A stretch of 64,000 bases of DNA. It comes from Streptomyces sp. NBC_01446. GTDB lineage: Bacteria > Actinomycetota > Actinomycetes > Streptomycetales > Streptomycetaceae. Shown piece after piece: positions 7,220-15,970 of the stretch (positions within the stretch are counted from its first letter, which is position 1; each line of letters starts with the position of its first letter). Location of the stretch: the NCBI RefSeq assembly GCF_026340095.1, contig NZ_JAPEPO010000001.1, positions 1,116,001 through 1,180,000 on the forward strand. The letters are read 5' to 3'. The notes under the pieces are model-generated. The model did not search any database. It was not told the origin of the DNA and saw only the letters and a list, made by a program, of their open reading frames with translations. Made by a program: the position numbers and the translations under genes.

Positions 7220-9445
7220 CTAGGGGTGGACAAGCACGTGGGCGAGTGCCACGCGTCCCGTTCCCGTGAGCTTGATCCGTACGTAGCGGGCCTCGGTGCC
7301 CGTGTCGGTGTCCAGGACGGTGGGCCGCAGGGCCTTGCCCGGGACGTGGAGGGTGGTGGCGTCCGCGAAGTCCGCGGTGCGGGCCAGCTGGACGTCGAAG
7401 CCGGTCGTGGTCATCGCGGTGTTGTTCCAGACCTCGACCTGCCCGACGTGCTGTATGGACCCCAGGTCGACCTGCCACCAGGCGCCCGGCTCGGACAGGG
7501 TGCGGGTGTCGGTGGAGGTGTCTCCGTCGGTCGCGGCGGCCGCGGTGGCGGTGCCGTCCGTGGAGGACTGCGAGGCGGTGCCGGTGCGGGCGAGGTCGGG
7601 GCGAAGCTGTTCGGCGCGGTCGTGTCCCTGGGCGCCCGCGGCGGCGGCGACCTTCAGCGCGTCGGCGGGGAGCCGGTCGAGCTTGGTGTGGTTGTCGGCC
7701 GTCGCCGAGCCGGTGCCGGCGAGGGCGGGGGCGTCGGTGTCGGTCCAGTTGCCGGTGGCGTGGTTGTCGATGCCGTAGTCGGCCCAGTTGGACACCCACT
7801 TGTAGCCGAGGCGGGTGAGGACGTTGCCCTCGACACGGATGTGGCTGGACTGTTCGTCGAGGTAGATGCCGTTGCCGTCGCGCTCGGTGTTGCCGAAGGC
7901 GCTGCGGTTGATGTAGTTGCCGGAGATGACGGTGCCGGGCTGGGCGCCCTGGGTGTAGATGGCGCCGCCGTCGTGCTGCTCGTGCTCGACGCGCATGACG
8001 TTCGTGATCCGGTTGTTCGTGATCCGGTTGTCGCGCAGGACGGACTTCTGCGCCTCGGGCTGGTTCCAGCCCCAGCCGACGGAGATGCCCGAGTAGGGCA
8101 GGTCGTCGAGGGTGTTGTGGTCGATGACGGTGGCGGCCTCGTAGCCGGCCCAGATGCCGACGGCGTCGGTGAACTCCACACCGGTGCGGCGGATGGTGTT
8201 GTACGCCACCGTGTTGCGCGCACCCACGAGTTCAGGAGCCGGCATGGGTTCCGTGTCCCCTATGTAGGCGGCTCCGGAGGACAGGTCGGTGAAGCGCGAG
8301 CGGGTGAGCTTCGAATCCTGCGTACCGGCTTCGAACACCACTCCGGCGCCGCCGAGCCGGCTGAACTCGACCTGGTCGACGCTCACATGCCTGCCGCCCC
8401 GCACGGTGAGGGCGGCGGAGGGCTTGGTGTAGTAGCGGCCCGCGTGGTCCTTGGGGCCGGTGGCGCCGGTGAGTACGAGTCCCGCCTGCATGCCGGCGTA
8501 GCCCTCGTCGGTGGAGGGCTGGTGCCAGGCCGCGTAACGCAGCGCGATGCCCTCGATGCGCACGTCGTGGGCGCCGTCGAGGACGAGAAGCTGCTCGGTG
8601 GCCGGGGTGACGGCCTTGGCGCCGCGCATGTCCTCGCCCTTGCGCGGCAGGTACGTGAGGGTGCGGGCGTCCGAGTTCCAGACGAACTCGCCCGGCTGAT
8701 CGAGGAGTTCGGGCGCATTCTCGAAGTACTTGACCTTCGAGTAGCGCGACGAGTCGACCGCGGTGGTGTCCCACGCGGGGCCCGTGCGGTCGGTGCCGGA
8801 GGCGGAGTTGGTCCAGCAGGGCTGGGCGAAGGTCAGGATGTCGCCGGTGACGGAGTCGATGCGGCAGTGGTAGTTGCGCCAGCGGACGCTGATGACGGCC
8901 TCGGCGTCGGTGGGGCGGGCCCAGGAGGCGATGCCGGTGGCCTTCGCGCCGGTCATGCCGGTCTTGGTGGCGTCGCACACGGAGGCGGCGCACGATGCGC
9001 CGCGTGCGGGCACGGCCCGTACCCCGTCGACGAAGAGCTGGCGGGGCGTGACACCTTCGGGGACGTGCGTGGTCCAGGTCCCGTCGGTGTTGCTGTCCCA
9101 GCCCTTCAGGGCCTTGCCCCCGGAGAGTACGGGGTGTGCGCCTCGCTCGGCGGTCCAGGTGACGGTGTGCCCGTCGCGCCCGGAGTCGGCCGCGCCGAGT
9201 TCCAGCGGTCTGCTCAACGCGTAGGTTCCGTCGGCAAGTTCGACGCGTACGTCGCGTCCGTCGACGGTGCGGGCGGCGTCGCGGGCGCCGCCGAGGGAAC
9301 AGGGGCGGCCGTGCGTACAGGCGGTGCCGGAGCCGTCGGGGGCGGCGTGCAGGACACGGGGGGACGGGTCGGCCTGTGCGGCGGGGGCGGTGGACAGGAG
9401 GGCGGCCGTGGCGGCGAGGGCTACGGCGATGCGGGTGCCGTTCAT
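7220..9445 (-). CDS. Secreted right-handed beta-helix protein with C-terminal F5/8-type carbohydrate-binding domain
   Basis: 741-residue exported protein. A short basic N-terminus and hydrophobic core end at APAAQA, a signal peptidase site. Residues about 35-560 have the repeating pattern of a right-handed parallel beta-helix (runs such as VIDHNTLDDLPYSGISVGWG), the fold of pectate lyase-like and alpha-1,3-galactosidase-like glycan-active enzymes. The last ~130 residues resemble a discoidin/F5-8C domain (WWQVDLGSIQHVGQVEVWNN). It follows the M1 peptidase by 8 bp, so it is last in the transporter operon. Its TAG stop lies in the CTAG duplicated by the IS, yet the frame is unchanged. The exact glycan substrate is not determinable. 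Confidence 0.88.
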   Translation of the reverse strand: MNGTRIAVALAATAALLSTAPAAQADPSPRVLHAAPDGSGTACTHGRPCSLGGARDAARTVDGRDVRVELADGTYALSRPLELGAADSGRDGHTVTWTAERGAHPVLSGGKALKGWDSNTDGTWTTHVPEGVTPRQLFVDGVRAVPARGASCAASVCDATKTGMTGAKATGIASWARPTDAEAVISVRWRNYHCRIDSVTGDILTFAQPCWTNSASGTDRTGPAWDTTAVDSSRYSKVKYFENAPELLDQPGEFVWNSDARTLTYLPRKGEDMRGAKAVTPATEQLLVLDGAHDVRIEGIALRYAAWHQPSTDEGYAGMQAGLVLTGATGPKDHAGRYYTKPSAALTVRGGRHVSVDQVEFSRLGGAGVVFEAGTQDSKLTRSRFTDLSSGAAYIGDTEPMPAPELVGARNTVAYNTIRRTGVEFTDAVGIWAGYEAATVIDHNTLDDLPYSGISVGWGWNQPEAQKSVLRDNRITNNRITNVMRVEHEQHDGGAIYTQGAQPGTVISGNYINRSAFGNTERDGNGIYLDEQSSHIRVEGNVLTRLGYKWVSNWADYGIDNHATGNWTDTDAPALAGTGSATADNHTKLDRLPADALKVAAAAGAQGHDRAEQLRPDLARTGTASQSSTDGTATAAAATDGDTSTDTRTLSEPGAWWQVDLGSIQHVGQVEVWNNTAMTTTGFDVQLARTADFADATTLHVPGKALRPTVLDTDTGTEARYVRIKLTGTGRVALAHVLVHP

Positions 9446-9453
9446 GATCGGCG

Positions 9454-10896
9454 TCAGCTCCAGTCGGGGTGGCCGGGCATGGGCGGGTTGTCCTTGCTGA
9501 ACAGCCAGTCCTCCAGGAAGGGCCGCAGCGACGGGTCGTGCGTGACCCGTACCGCGTTGTCGATGAAGTCCTGGGAGTCGGCGTTGGCGTGCCGGTGCTT
9601 CGTGAGCCAGGACTTCATGATCGCGTCGTAGTCGTCCTGGCCGACCTGCTGGTTGAGGGCGTAGAGCACGACGGCGGCCCCGTCGTAGATGTTGAACCCG
9701 CCGAGTTCGGTGGGCAGTCCGGGCGGCCCGTCGGTCTTGCGGACGGCGTCGAGCTTGCCGTACGCGGTCTTCATCTTGTCCTCCATGGAGGCGGTGCCCT
9801 GCTGGTCGGCCCACAGGGCCGCGTAGTAGACGGCGGGCCCCTCGTTCAGCCAGGCGCTCTGCCAGGTGGTGGGCGTGACCGAGTCGCCGAACCACTGGTG
9901 GGTCATCTCGTGGACCATGACGTTCGTGTACGTCGTCGACGTGGACGCGTTCTTGAACCAGCCCGGCCCGAACAGTGACAGGGTTTGGTTTTCCAACGCG
10001 TCGCTGTAGCCGTCGCGGACGATCTGCATCCCGTAGGTGTCGAACGGGAAGCGCACGCCGAGGGTCTTCTCCAGCCACGCGATCTGGCCGCCGGTCTGCT
10101 CGACGATCGGCCGGTACGTGGCCACCTGGTCGTCGGGGACGTAGTGGCGCAGTGTCACTCCGTGCGGCCCGTGTCCCGTCAGGAGGGTCTGTTTCTCCAC
10201 GGAGATGCCGAGGAGTTCGGAGGCCATGGGCGCGTCGAGCCGGAAGTCGGAGGTGGTCTTCCCCTCGCCCGCCGGGCGGGTGCCGGTCGCGGTGCCGTTG
10301 GCACCGGGCGTCCAGCCGTCGGGGGCGGTGAGGTGGAAGGTCCAGCTCGCCTTGTCCATCGTGGTGTCGTTGACCGGGGCGAACGTGTCGGCGCGGGACG
10401 ACTGCGCCGCGGAGGCGAACCCTCCGTCACTCATGTAACGCCAGCCGGGAGCGCCGATGGGCTTGGTCCTGCCGTTGCCGTGATAGGTGACGGCGACCTC
10501 GAAGGGCCGGTTGTCGTGCAGGCCGCCGGCGGGGGTGACCGTCAGCTCCTGGCCGCTCTTGCCGAGCGATACGGCGAAGGACGCGTCCTCGCCGTCGACC
10601 TTCACCGCGTCGATGGCGAGCGAGTCGATGTCGAGGTTGAAGGAGGAGAGGTCCTGGGTGGCCTTCGCGCTGATCTTCATGGTGCCGGTGAAGTCGTACG
10701 TCACCGGCGTGAAGTCGAAGGACAGGTCGTAGTGCCGGACGTCGTAGCCGCCGTTGCCGAGCGTCGGGAAGAGCGGGTCCCCGACGCCGTCCGCGCCGGG
10801 CTTCGGGTCGAACGGGTGCGCCTGCGCGGGCGCGGCCAGGGCGAGGGTCGCGGTGGCCGCGGCGGTGGCGATGGCGGCGCGTACGGTGCGGGTCAC
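9454..10896 (-). CDS. Secreted M1-family zinc metallopeptidase
   Basis: 480-residue exported aminopeptidase-like protein. The signal peptide ends around APAQAHP. The zinc motif is complete: HEMTHQWFGDS followed by the second glutamate in WLNEGPA, matching HEXXH-X18-E. The exopeptidase motif GAMEN is replaced by DALENQ, common in bacterial secreted M1 enzymes. It lacks the long C-terminal helical domain of large M1 peptidases, having only a short tail. The GTG start at 10896 overlaps the upstream solute-binding protein stop (GTGA) with an AAGGGA ribosome site, so it is translationally coupled to a sugar-importer gene, an unusual partnership. Confidence 0.92.
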   Translation of the reverse strand: MTRTVRAAIATAAATATLALAAPAQAHPFDPKPGADGVGDPLFPTLGNGGYDVRHYDLSFDFTPVTYDFTGTMKISAKATQDLSSFNLDIDSLAIDAVKVDGEDASFAVSLGKSGQELTVTPAGGLHDNRPFEVAVTYHGNGRTKPIGAPGWRYMSDGGFASAAQSSRADTFAPVNDTTMDKASWTFHLTAPDGWTPGANGTATGTRPAGEGKTTSDFRLDAPMASELLGISVEKQTLLTGHGPHGVTLRHYVPDDQVATYRPIVEQTGGQIAWLEKTLGVRFPFDTYGMQIVRDGYSDALENQTLSLFGPGWFKNASTSTTYTNVMVHEMTHQWFGDSVTPTTWQSAWLNEGPAVYYAALWADQQGTASMEDKMKTAYGKLDAVRKTDGPPGLPTELGGFNIYDGAAVVLYALNQQVGQDDYDAIMKSWLTKHRHANADSQDFIDNAVRVTHDPSLRPFLEDWLFSKDNPPMPGHPDWS

Positions 10897-12566
10897 TTGC
10901 CGGTTCCCTTCTGGGCGGCGTCCTCGAATTCGGAGCGGCACTGCTCCCCGCCCTTGGCGAGGTAGTCCTTGACCAGGGCGTCGTAGTCCTTCATGGACTT
11001 GCGGCCGGAGATGATGTCCTTGAGCCCGTCGCCCTTGAGGGTGCCGAGGCTGCCGTACCCCTTCGAGTCCCAGGTCGGGGACGTGTAGTCCAGGTAGTCG
11101 GACTTCACCAGCTTCGGAACGAGCTTCGTGTACGCCTCGTGCGCGTACGTCACCGCGTCCTTCGACGTCGGCGAGAACAGCGCGGGGACACCGGAGGCGA
11201 GCTTGCCCCAGGGGACGCCGATGTCCTGGCTGCCGCTGGGCGTGAGCACCGGGATGCCCTTGGCGTCGCGCTTGAAGTCGGCGCCCTCCACCCCGAAGTT
11301 GATCAGGGTGTACTCCTCGGTACCGAACGGCGCCGCGATGAAGTCGAGGAGGCGCAGGATCTGCTCGACGCGCTCCTTGGGGGCCTTCTTCACGAAGGAC
11401 TCACTGAGCGTGGCGTTGTCGGTCCAGGTGACCGCCTTGGTACCGACCGGCACGAAGGGCCTCACGTCGTAGCGCTTGTCGATGGCGGCCATCGCGTCGA
11501 CGTACCCGCTGGCGGGCTGAAGGTAGGCGGGCATGCCGTCGTAGACGTACGCGCCCTTGCCGTTCTTGAAGAGGTCCGTGTACTGGGCCTTCTGGGCGCC
11601 GCTCATGGCGAGGGTGCCCGGGTAGTAGCAGCCCGCCTTGTAGAGCTTGGCCGCCATCTCCACGGCGGCGCGGTACTCGTCGGTCTCGAGGTCGGCGGTG
11701 AACTTGCCGGTCTTCTTGTCCATCGACCAGAAGTAGGGGGCGCCGGCCGACATCGCGAGCATGCTGGTGGCGCCCGCGATGATCGCGTACTGCTTCTTCT
11801 TGGGCTGCGTGAGCTCCTTGCAGACCTCGAAGAAGCGGTCCAGGTCGGTGATCTGGTCAAGACTGTCGACCCCGACCTCCTTGAACAGGTCGTGCCGGTA
11901 GAAGCCGGCTCCCGAAGTGCCGTAACGGGTGACCGGGGCGCCGTAGAGCTTGTCGCCGTAGAGGGCCTGCTGCCACGCGCTCGCGGGGATCGCCGCGAGG
12001 TTCGGGTACGCCTTGACCTTGTCGCCCGACAGGAACGGCGTCAGGTCCGCGCACTCGGCGGCGAGGAAGGAGGCCTTGTGGTCGACTCCCCCGCTCTCCG
12101 GGTACATGAACACGTCCGCTAGGTCTCCGCTCGCGACCATCGTCGAGAACTTCGCCGGGTAGTCGTCGGCGGCCACGGCGGTGATGTCGACCGTGCCGCC
12201 GAGCCGCTTCTCGATCGCCTGCCAGGCGGCGTTCCTGCCACGGCCCGGGGCGGGCGGCGCGTAGGTCTCGGTGAACGCCTTGACGGTCTTGGCGCCCTTG
12301 AGCGGAGTGCCCTGGACGGAGCGGACCGGAGTCTTCGGGTAGCCGTAGAAGGCGTTGGGCACACCGGCGGCCGTGCCGGGGAGGTCGGCCTTGACGGTGT
12401 TGGCCGTGACGGTGGACGGCAGCACCTTGCCGCTCTTCGCGGCGGACTTCTCGGCGGCGCCGCCGTCACCGCAGGCGGTCAGCAGCGGGGCCGCGGCGAG
12501 TCCGAGGCCCAGGCCGAGGGATGTCCTCAGCAGGGTTCTGCGACTGATGGGGGTGGAGCGCGACAC
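10893..12566 (-). CDS. Extracellular solute-binding lipoprotein of a carbohydrate ABC importer
   Basis: 557-residue family 1 solute-binding protein, LplA-like. The N-terminus has SRRTLLRTSLGLGLGLAAA and a lipobox (LLTAC), so it is probably a Tat-exported lipoprotein anchored at cysteine 32. The large size matches LplA-type oligosaccharide-binding proteins associated with uronate- or glycan-derived oligosaccharides. GTG start with GAGGAG upstream. It follows the two permease genes on the same strand and overlaps the M1 peptidase gene by 4 bp. It should capture oligosaccharides released by the lyase and other secreted enzymes of this locus; the ligand is inferred from context. Confidence 0.93.
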   Translation of the reverse strand: MSRSTPISRRTLLRTSLGLGLGLAAAPLLTACGDGGAAEKSAAKSGKVLPSTVTANTVKADLPGTAAGVPNAFYGYPKTPVRSVQGTPLKGAKTVKAFTETYAPPAPGRGRNAAWQAIEKRLGGTVDITAVAADDYPAKFSTMVASGDLADVFMYPESGGVDHKASFLAAECADLTPFLSGDKVKAYPNLAAIPASAWQQALYGDKLYGAPVTRYGTSGAGFYRHDLFKEVGVDSLDQITDLDRFFEVCKELTQPKKKQYAIIAGATSMLAMSAGAPYFWSMDKKTGKFTADLETDEYRAAVEMAAKLYKAGCYYPGTLAMSGAQKAQYTDLFKNGKGAYVYDGMPAYLQPASGYVDAMAAIDKRYDVRPFVPVGTKAVTWTDNATLSESFVKKAPKERVEQILRLLDFIAAPFGTEEYTLINFGVEGADFKRDAKGIPVLTPSGSQDIGVPWGKLASGVPALFSPTSKDAVTYAHEAYTKLVPKLVKSDYLDYTSPTWDSKGYGSLGTLKGDGLKDIISGRKSMKDYDALVKDYLAKGGEQCRSEFEDAAQKGTGK

Positions 12567-12642
12567 GGTGAACTCCTCGGTGACGGAGGGGACATGGGCG
12601 CGGGGGGTGCGAGACGGGGCTGTGCAGTGGGACTGTGCGGCG

Positions 12643-13608
12643 TCAGCCCTTGATGGCGCCGGTGAGGACGCCCTTGGTGAAGTAGCGCTGGAGGAAGGGA
12701 TAGACGCACAGGATCGGCACGACGGCGATCACCAGAACGGCCATCTGCACGGCCTGCTGGGGCGCGAGGGCCTCACCGGCCGAGGCGCCTTCGAGGGACT
12801 GGCCCTGGAGGACGAAGGTGCGCAGGACCATGGAGAGCGGCCACTTGTCGTTGTCGCTCAGGTAGAGCATCGCGTTGAAGAAGGCGTTCCAGTACGTCAC
12901 CGCGTAGAACAGGCTGATCACGGCGATGACGGCCTTCGACAGCGGCAGCACGATGCGCACCAGGGTGCGCAGGTCGCCCGCGCCGTCCACCTTCGCGGCG
13001 TCGTACAGCTCCTCGGGCAGGTTCATGAAGAAGGAGCGCAGGACGACGAGGTTGAACGCGCTGACCATGGTGGGCAGCACGAGCGAGGCCAGGGTGTTGT
13101 ACAGGCCGAGTTCCTTGATGGTGAGGAACTTGGGGATGATGCCCGGGTCGAAGAGCATCGTGAACAGGGCCGTCATGAGGATGAAGCGGGAGCCGGTGAC
13201 CTCGCGGCGCGAGAGGCCGTACGCCATCCCGATGGTGACGAGGACGCTGGTCGCGGTGCCCACGAGGGTCACGCCGACGGAGATGAGCAGCGCGTGCGTG
13301 ACGACACCGCCGCTGAAGACCGTGCGGTACGCCTCCAGGGTCGGGTGGTCGGGCCACAGGACCAGGCCGGGGCTGCGGATGATGTCGGACTGCGAGGCGA
13401 AGCTCGTGCCGATCACACCGAGCAGCGGGTAGGCGACGGCCGCGACCACCAGGACCAGCACAAGACCCTTGAGGAACAGGCCGGTTCGGGTTGGCTTCTC
13501 CATCCAGGGCGGGCGGCCGTCGGACACCCTGATGCCGGTGTCGGCCGGGGCGGCCGGCTTGCGTGTGCGGCGTCCGGCGGCCGCCGTCTGCGTCTCAGCG
13601 GTCAGCAC
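12643..13608 (-). CDS. Carbohydrate ABC transporter permease (MalG/LplC type)
   Basis: 321-residue inner-membrane permease with about six membrane helices. The binding-protein-dependent EAA loop is present (EELYDAAKVDGAGDLRTLVR). The C-terminus ends in the QRYFTKGVLTGAIKG tail characteristic of MalG/LplC proteins. GTG start at 13608, overlapping the end of the partner permease by 14 bp. It pairs with that permease to form the membrane channel. No ATPase is encoded nearby; in Streptomyces such importers commonly use the shared ATPase MsiK, which I infer here. Confidence 0.95.
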   Translation of the reverse strand: MLTAETQTAAAGRRTRKPAAPADTGIRVSDGRPPWMEKPTRTGLFLKGLVLVLVVAAVAYPLLGVIGTSFASQSDIIRSPGLVLWPDHPTLEAYRTVFSGGVVTHALLISVGVTLVGTATSVLVTIGMAYGLSRREVTGSRFILMTALFTMLFDPGIIPKFLTIKELGLYNTLASLVLPTMVSAFNLVVLRSFFMNLPEELYDAAKVDGAGDLRTLVRIVLPLSKAVIAVISLFYAVTYWNAFFNAMLYLSDNDKWPLSMVLRTFVLQGQSLEGASAGEALAPQQAVQMAVLVIAVVPILCVYPFLQRYFTKGVLTGAIKG

Positions 13609-14551
13609 CGCGGTACACCCCTTCGTGGCCGAGCCGGTGGGCGAACTTGTTCGCGCCGAGTACGAGGACGGTGCCGATGACCGCCTTGACCAGTCCTACG
13701 GCCGCCGACGTGCCCCAGTCGTTGTTCTTGATCCCGTGGAAGTACACGTAGGTGTCGAGGACTTCACCGGCGGCGGGGCCGACCGCGTCGCGCTGGAGCA
13801 GGATCTGCTCGAAGCCGACGGAGAGGATCTGCCCCAGGTTGAGGATCAGGAGCAGGATGATCACCGGGGAGATGCCTGGCAGCGTGACGTGCCACAGGCG
13901 CCGGGCGCGCCCCGCCCCGTCGATCGCCGAGGCCTCGTACAGGCCCCGGTCGATGTTGAGCAGGGCGGCGAGCATGATGATCGTGCCCCAGCCCGCGTCC
14001 TTCCAGGCCACCTGGAGGGTGAGGAGCCAGGGGAAGGCGGCCGGGTCGGTCGTCATGTCGTAGCGCGGCAGGCCGAGGTGGCCGAGGAGGTCGGGCAGGA
14101 CGCCGGCGCCGCCGAGGATCTGCTGGAAGATCGAGACGATGATGACCCAGCCGATGAAGTGCGGCAGGTAGACGACGCTCTGCACGAACCGGCGGACTTT
14201 GTCACTGACGATGCTGTTGAGCAGCAGCGCGAGGGCGATGGGGACCGGGAAGAAGAACACCAGCTGGACGAGTGCGATCTTCAGCGTGTTGCCGGTCGCC
14301 GACCAGAACGCCGGGTCGGCGAAGGCGGACGTGAAGTTCGAGACGCCTGCCCAGGCGCTGTGCATGTAGCCCAGGTACGGCTGGTAGTCCTGGAACGCCA
14401 CCACGTAGCCGAGGAGCGGCACGTAGTGGAAGACGCAGAAATAGAGCAGGCCCGGCAGGGTCAGCAGCAGCATGACCTTGTCCCGCTTGAGCCGCTGCCC
14501 CAGCGAGAGGCGGTGAACTGCCCGCGGCGGGGAGGGCGTTGTATCAGCCAT
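13595..14551 (-). CDS. Carbohydrate ABC transporter permease (MalF/LplB/UgpA type)
   Basis: 318-residue permease with six predicted membrane segments, starting at LLLTLPGLLYFCVFHYVPLL. The EAA loop is present (EASAIDGAGRARRLWHVTLP). ATG 14551 is preferred over an upstream in-frame start at 14614, because the latter would extend across the operator-like site at 14564-14577. It is the first gene of the leftward operon (two permeases, binding protein, M1 peptidase, beta-helix protein). It is divergent from the hydroxyacid dehydrogenase gene and likely repressed by the nearby LacI-type protein. Confidence 0.94.
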   Translation of the reverse strand: MADTTPSPPRAVHRLSLGQRLKRDKVMLLLTLPGLLYFCVFHYVPLLGYVVAFQDYQPYLGYMHSAWAGVSNFTSAFADPAFWSATGNTLKIALVQLVFFFPVPIALALLLNSIVSDKVRRFVQSVVYLPHFIGWVIIVSIFQQILGGAGVLPDLLGHLGLPRYDMTTDPAAFPWLLTLQVAWKDAGWGTIIMLAALLNIDRGLYEASAIDGAGRARRLWHVTLPGISPVIILLLILNLGQILSVGFEQILLQRDAVGPAAGEVLDTYVYFHGIKNNDWGTSAAVGLVKAVIGTVLVLGANKFAHRLGHEGVYRGADR

Positions 14552-14563
14552 GGGGCGGCAAGT

Positions 14564-14577
14564 TAGTAATCGGTTAC
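14564..14577. promoter_or_regulatory. LacI-type operator, copy 1
   Basis: TAGTAATCGGTTAC, 13 bp upstream of the first permease start. It matches the motif TAGNA(A/C)NCGNTTAC shared with sites at 14738 and 17403. The central CG with flanking AA/TT is the classic LacI-family half-site arrangement. Most likely bound by the regulator encoded at 15971. Confidence 0.65.
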
Positions 14578-14737
14578 CCCTCACGTCAATAGGTCTGGGC
14601 AACACCTGGGTCAAGCGAGCTTTTCAACTGCCCATTCCTGACGGGCATTTAGCGCTATGTCGTGGTACGGCGGGCTAGGGCCGTGGTCGGCATGCTTGAC
14701 GCTCACCCCTCGTGATCCCTAGCGTGCGGTGACCTCA

Positions 14738-14751
14738 TAGAACACGTTTAC
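14738..14751. promoter_or_regulatory. LacI-type operator, copy 2
   Basis: TAGAACACGTTTAC, 14 bp before the GTG of the hydroxyacid dehydrogenase gene. Eleven bases agree with the other two copies in the conserved positions of TAGNA(A/C)NCGNTTAC. Its position would let a bound repressor block transcription of the rightward dehydrogenase-lacI genes. Confidence 0.6.
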
Positions 14752-14765
14752 TGTCCGGAGGCAGG

Positions 14766-15836
14766 GTGCGTACCACTGACGAGTCGCCGGTCCAGGCCGA
14801 CTCCGCCGGCTCCACACGGCCCCCACGCAGGCCCCGTACCGTCCTGGCGATGGACGCGGGGCTGCTCGACGACGTCTTCCCGCCCGCCGTACGGCTCCGG
14901 CTCGAGGAGTCCGCGGACATCCGGCCGCCGCAGGTGGTGGGCGAGTTCGGGAGTCCCGAGGCGGTGGCCGCGCTCGCCGAGTGCGAGGTCCTGCTGACCG
15001 GCTGGGGCTGTCCTCACATCGACACGGACGTGCTCGACCGGGCACCGCGGCTGCGCGCGGTGATCCACTCGGCGGGCACGGTCAAGACGTTCCTGACCCC
15101 CGAGGCGTACGGACGCGGCATCGCGGTGTCGTCCGCCGCGGCCGCCAACGCCGTACCCGTCGCGGAGTTCACCCTCGCGGCGATCATCATGGGCGCCAAA
15201 CGGGCCTTCCCGCTCGCCCAGCTCTTCCGCTCCCGCCGCTCCCACCGCACGGCGGCCGACCTCGACCGCCACCACTGGCTCGGCACGCACGGCATCACCG
15301 TCGGCGTGGTCGGCGCCTCCCGCACCGGCCGCAGGGTCATCCAGCTGCTGCGCTCCATCGACGCCGACGTACTGCTCCACGACCCGTACGTGAGCGACGC
15401 CGAGGCGGAGCTGCTCGGGGCCACCCGCACCGACCTCGACACCCTCGTCGCCACCAGCGACGTCGTGACCCTGCACGCGCCGTCCACCCCCCTCACCCAC
15501 CGCCTGCTCGACGAGCGACGGATCGCGCTGATGCGCCCGGGCGCCCTGCTGATCAACACGGCACGCGGCCCGCTCGTCGACACCGAAGCCCTCACCGCGC
15601 ACCTGGTCAGCGGCCGGATCGACGCCGTACTCGACGTCACGGACCCCGAGCCGCTGCCCGCCGACCACCCCCTGTGGGACCTGCCCAACGTCTTCATCAC
15701 CCCGCACCTGGCGGGGGCGCAGGGCAACGAGGTGGGGCGGCTCGGCGCCCTCGCGGTCGACGAACTCGCCCGCTACGCGCGCGGGGTGCCTCTCAACCAC
15801 CCGGTCCTCCTGGAGGAACTGGAGCGGATCGCGTGA
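14766..15836 (+). CDS. D-2-hydroxyacid dehydrogenase (NAD-dependent)
   Basis: 356-residue cytosolic oxidoreductase of the phosphoglycerate/glycerate dehydrogenase type. The catalytic triad is visible: arginine in INTARGPLVD, glutamate in DVTDPEPLP, histidine in ITPHLAGA. The nucleotide-binding loop reads GVVGASRTGRRV, so the second glycine of GXGXXG is serine, seen in some subfamilies. GTG start with GGAG six bases upstream. It lies divergent from the sugar importer and just before the LacI-type gene, so it may reduce a 2-keto acid from uronic-acid or sugar breakdown. The true substrate is unknown. Confidence 0.9.
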   Translation: MRTTDESPVQADSAGSTRPPRRPRTVLAMDAGLLDDVFPPAVRLRLEESADIRPPQVVGEFGSPEAVAALAECEVLLTGWGCPHIDTDVLDRAPRLRAVIHSAGTVKTFLTPEAYGRGIAVSSAAAANAVPVAEFTLAAIIMGAKRAFPLAQLFRSRRSHRTAADLDRHHWLGTHGITVGVVGASRTGRRVIQLLRSIDADVLLHDPYVSDAEAELLGATRTDLDTLVATSDVVTLHAPSTPLTHRLLDERRIALMRPGALLINTARGPLVDTEALTAHLVSGRIDAVLDVTDPEPLPADHPLWDLPNVFITPHLAGAQGNEVGRLGALAVDELARYARGVPLNHPVLLEELERIA

Positions 15837-15970
15837 GCGGGGGCTCCGAGGACGCCATAGGCTCTGCGTGCGGGAGGGTCGCGGGACGGGTCGCGGGGCC
15901 CGCCGCGCAGACCGGTGACCAGGACGGTCGGGAAGACCACGACGACCGCGACGACCAGGGGGAGGTCCGG

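Noticed and set aside
7211..9631. 806-codon plus-strand ORF opposite the beta-helix gene
   Set aside because: Shadow frame; the minus strand encodes a signal peptide, beta-helix and F5/8C domain, while this frame is glycine/valine-rich without motifs.
13595..14614. Longer permease start at 14614
   Set aside because: The added 21 residues would cover the operator-like site and lack a hydrophobic or conserved character; ATG 14551 is the better start.
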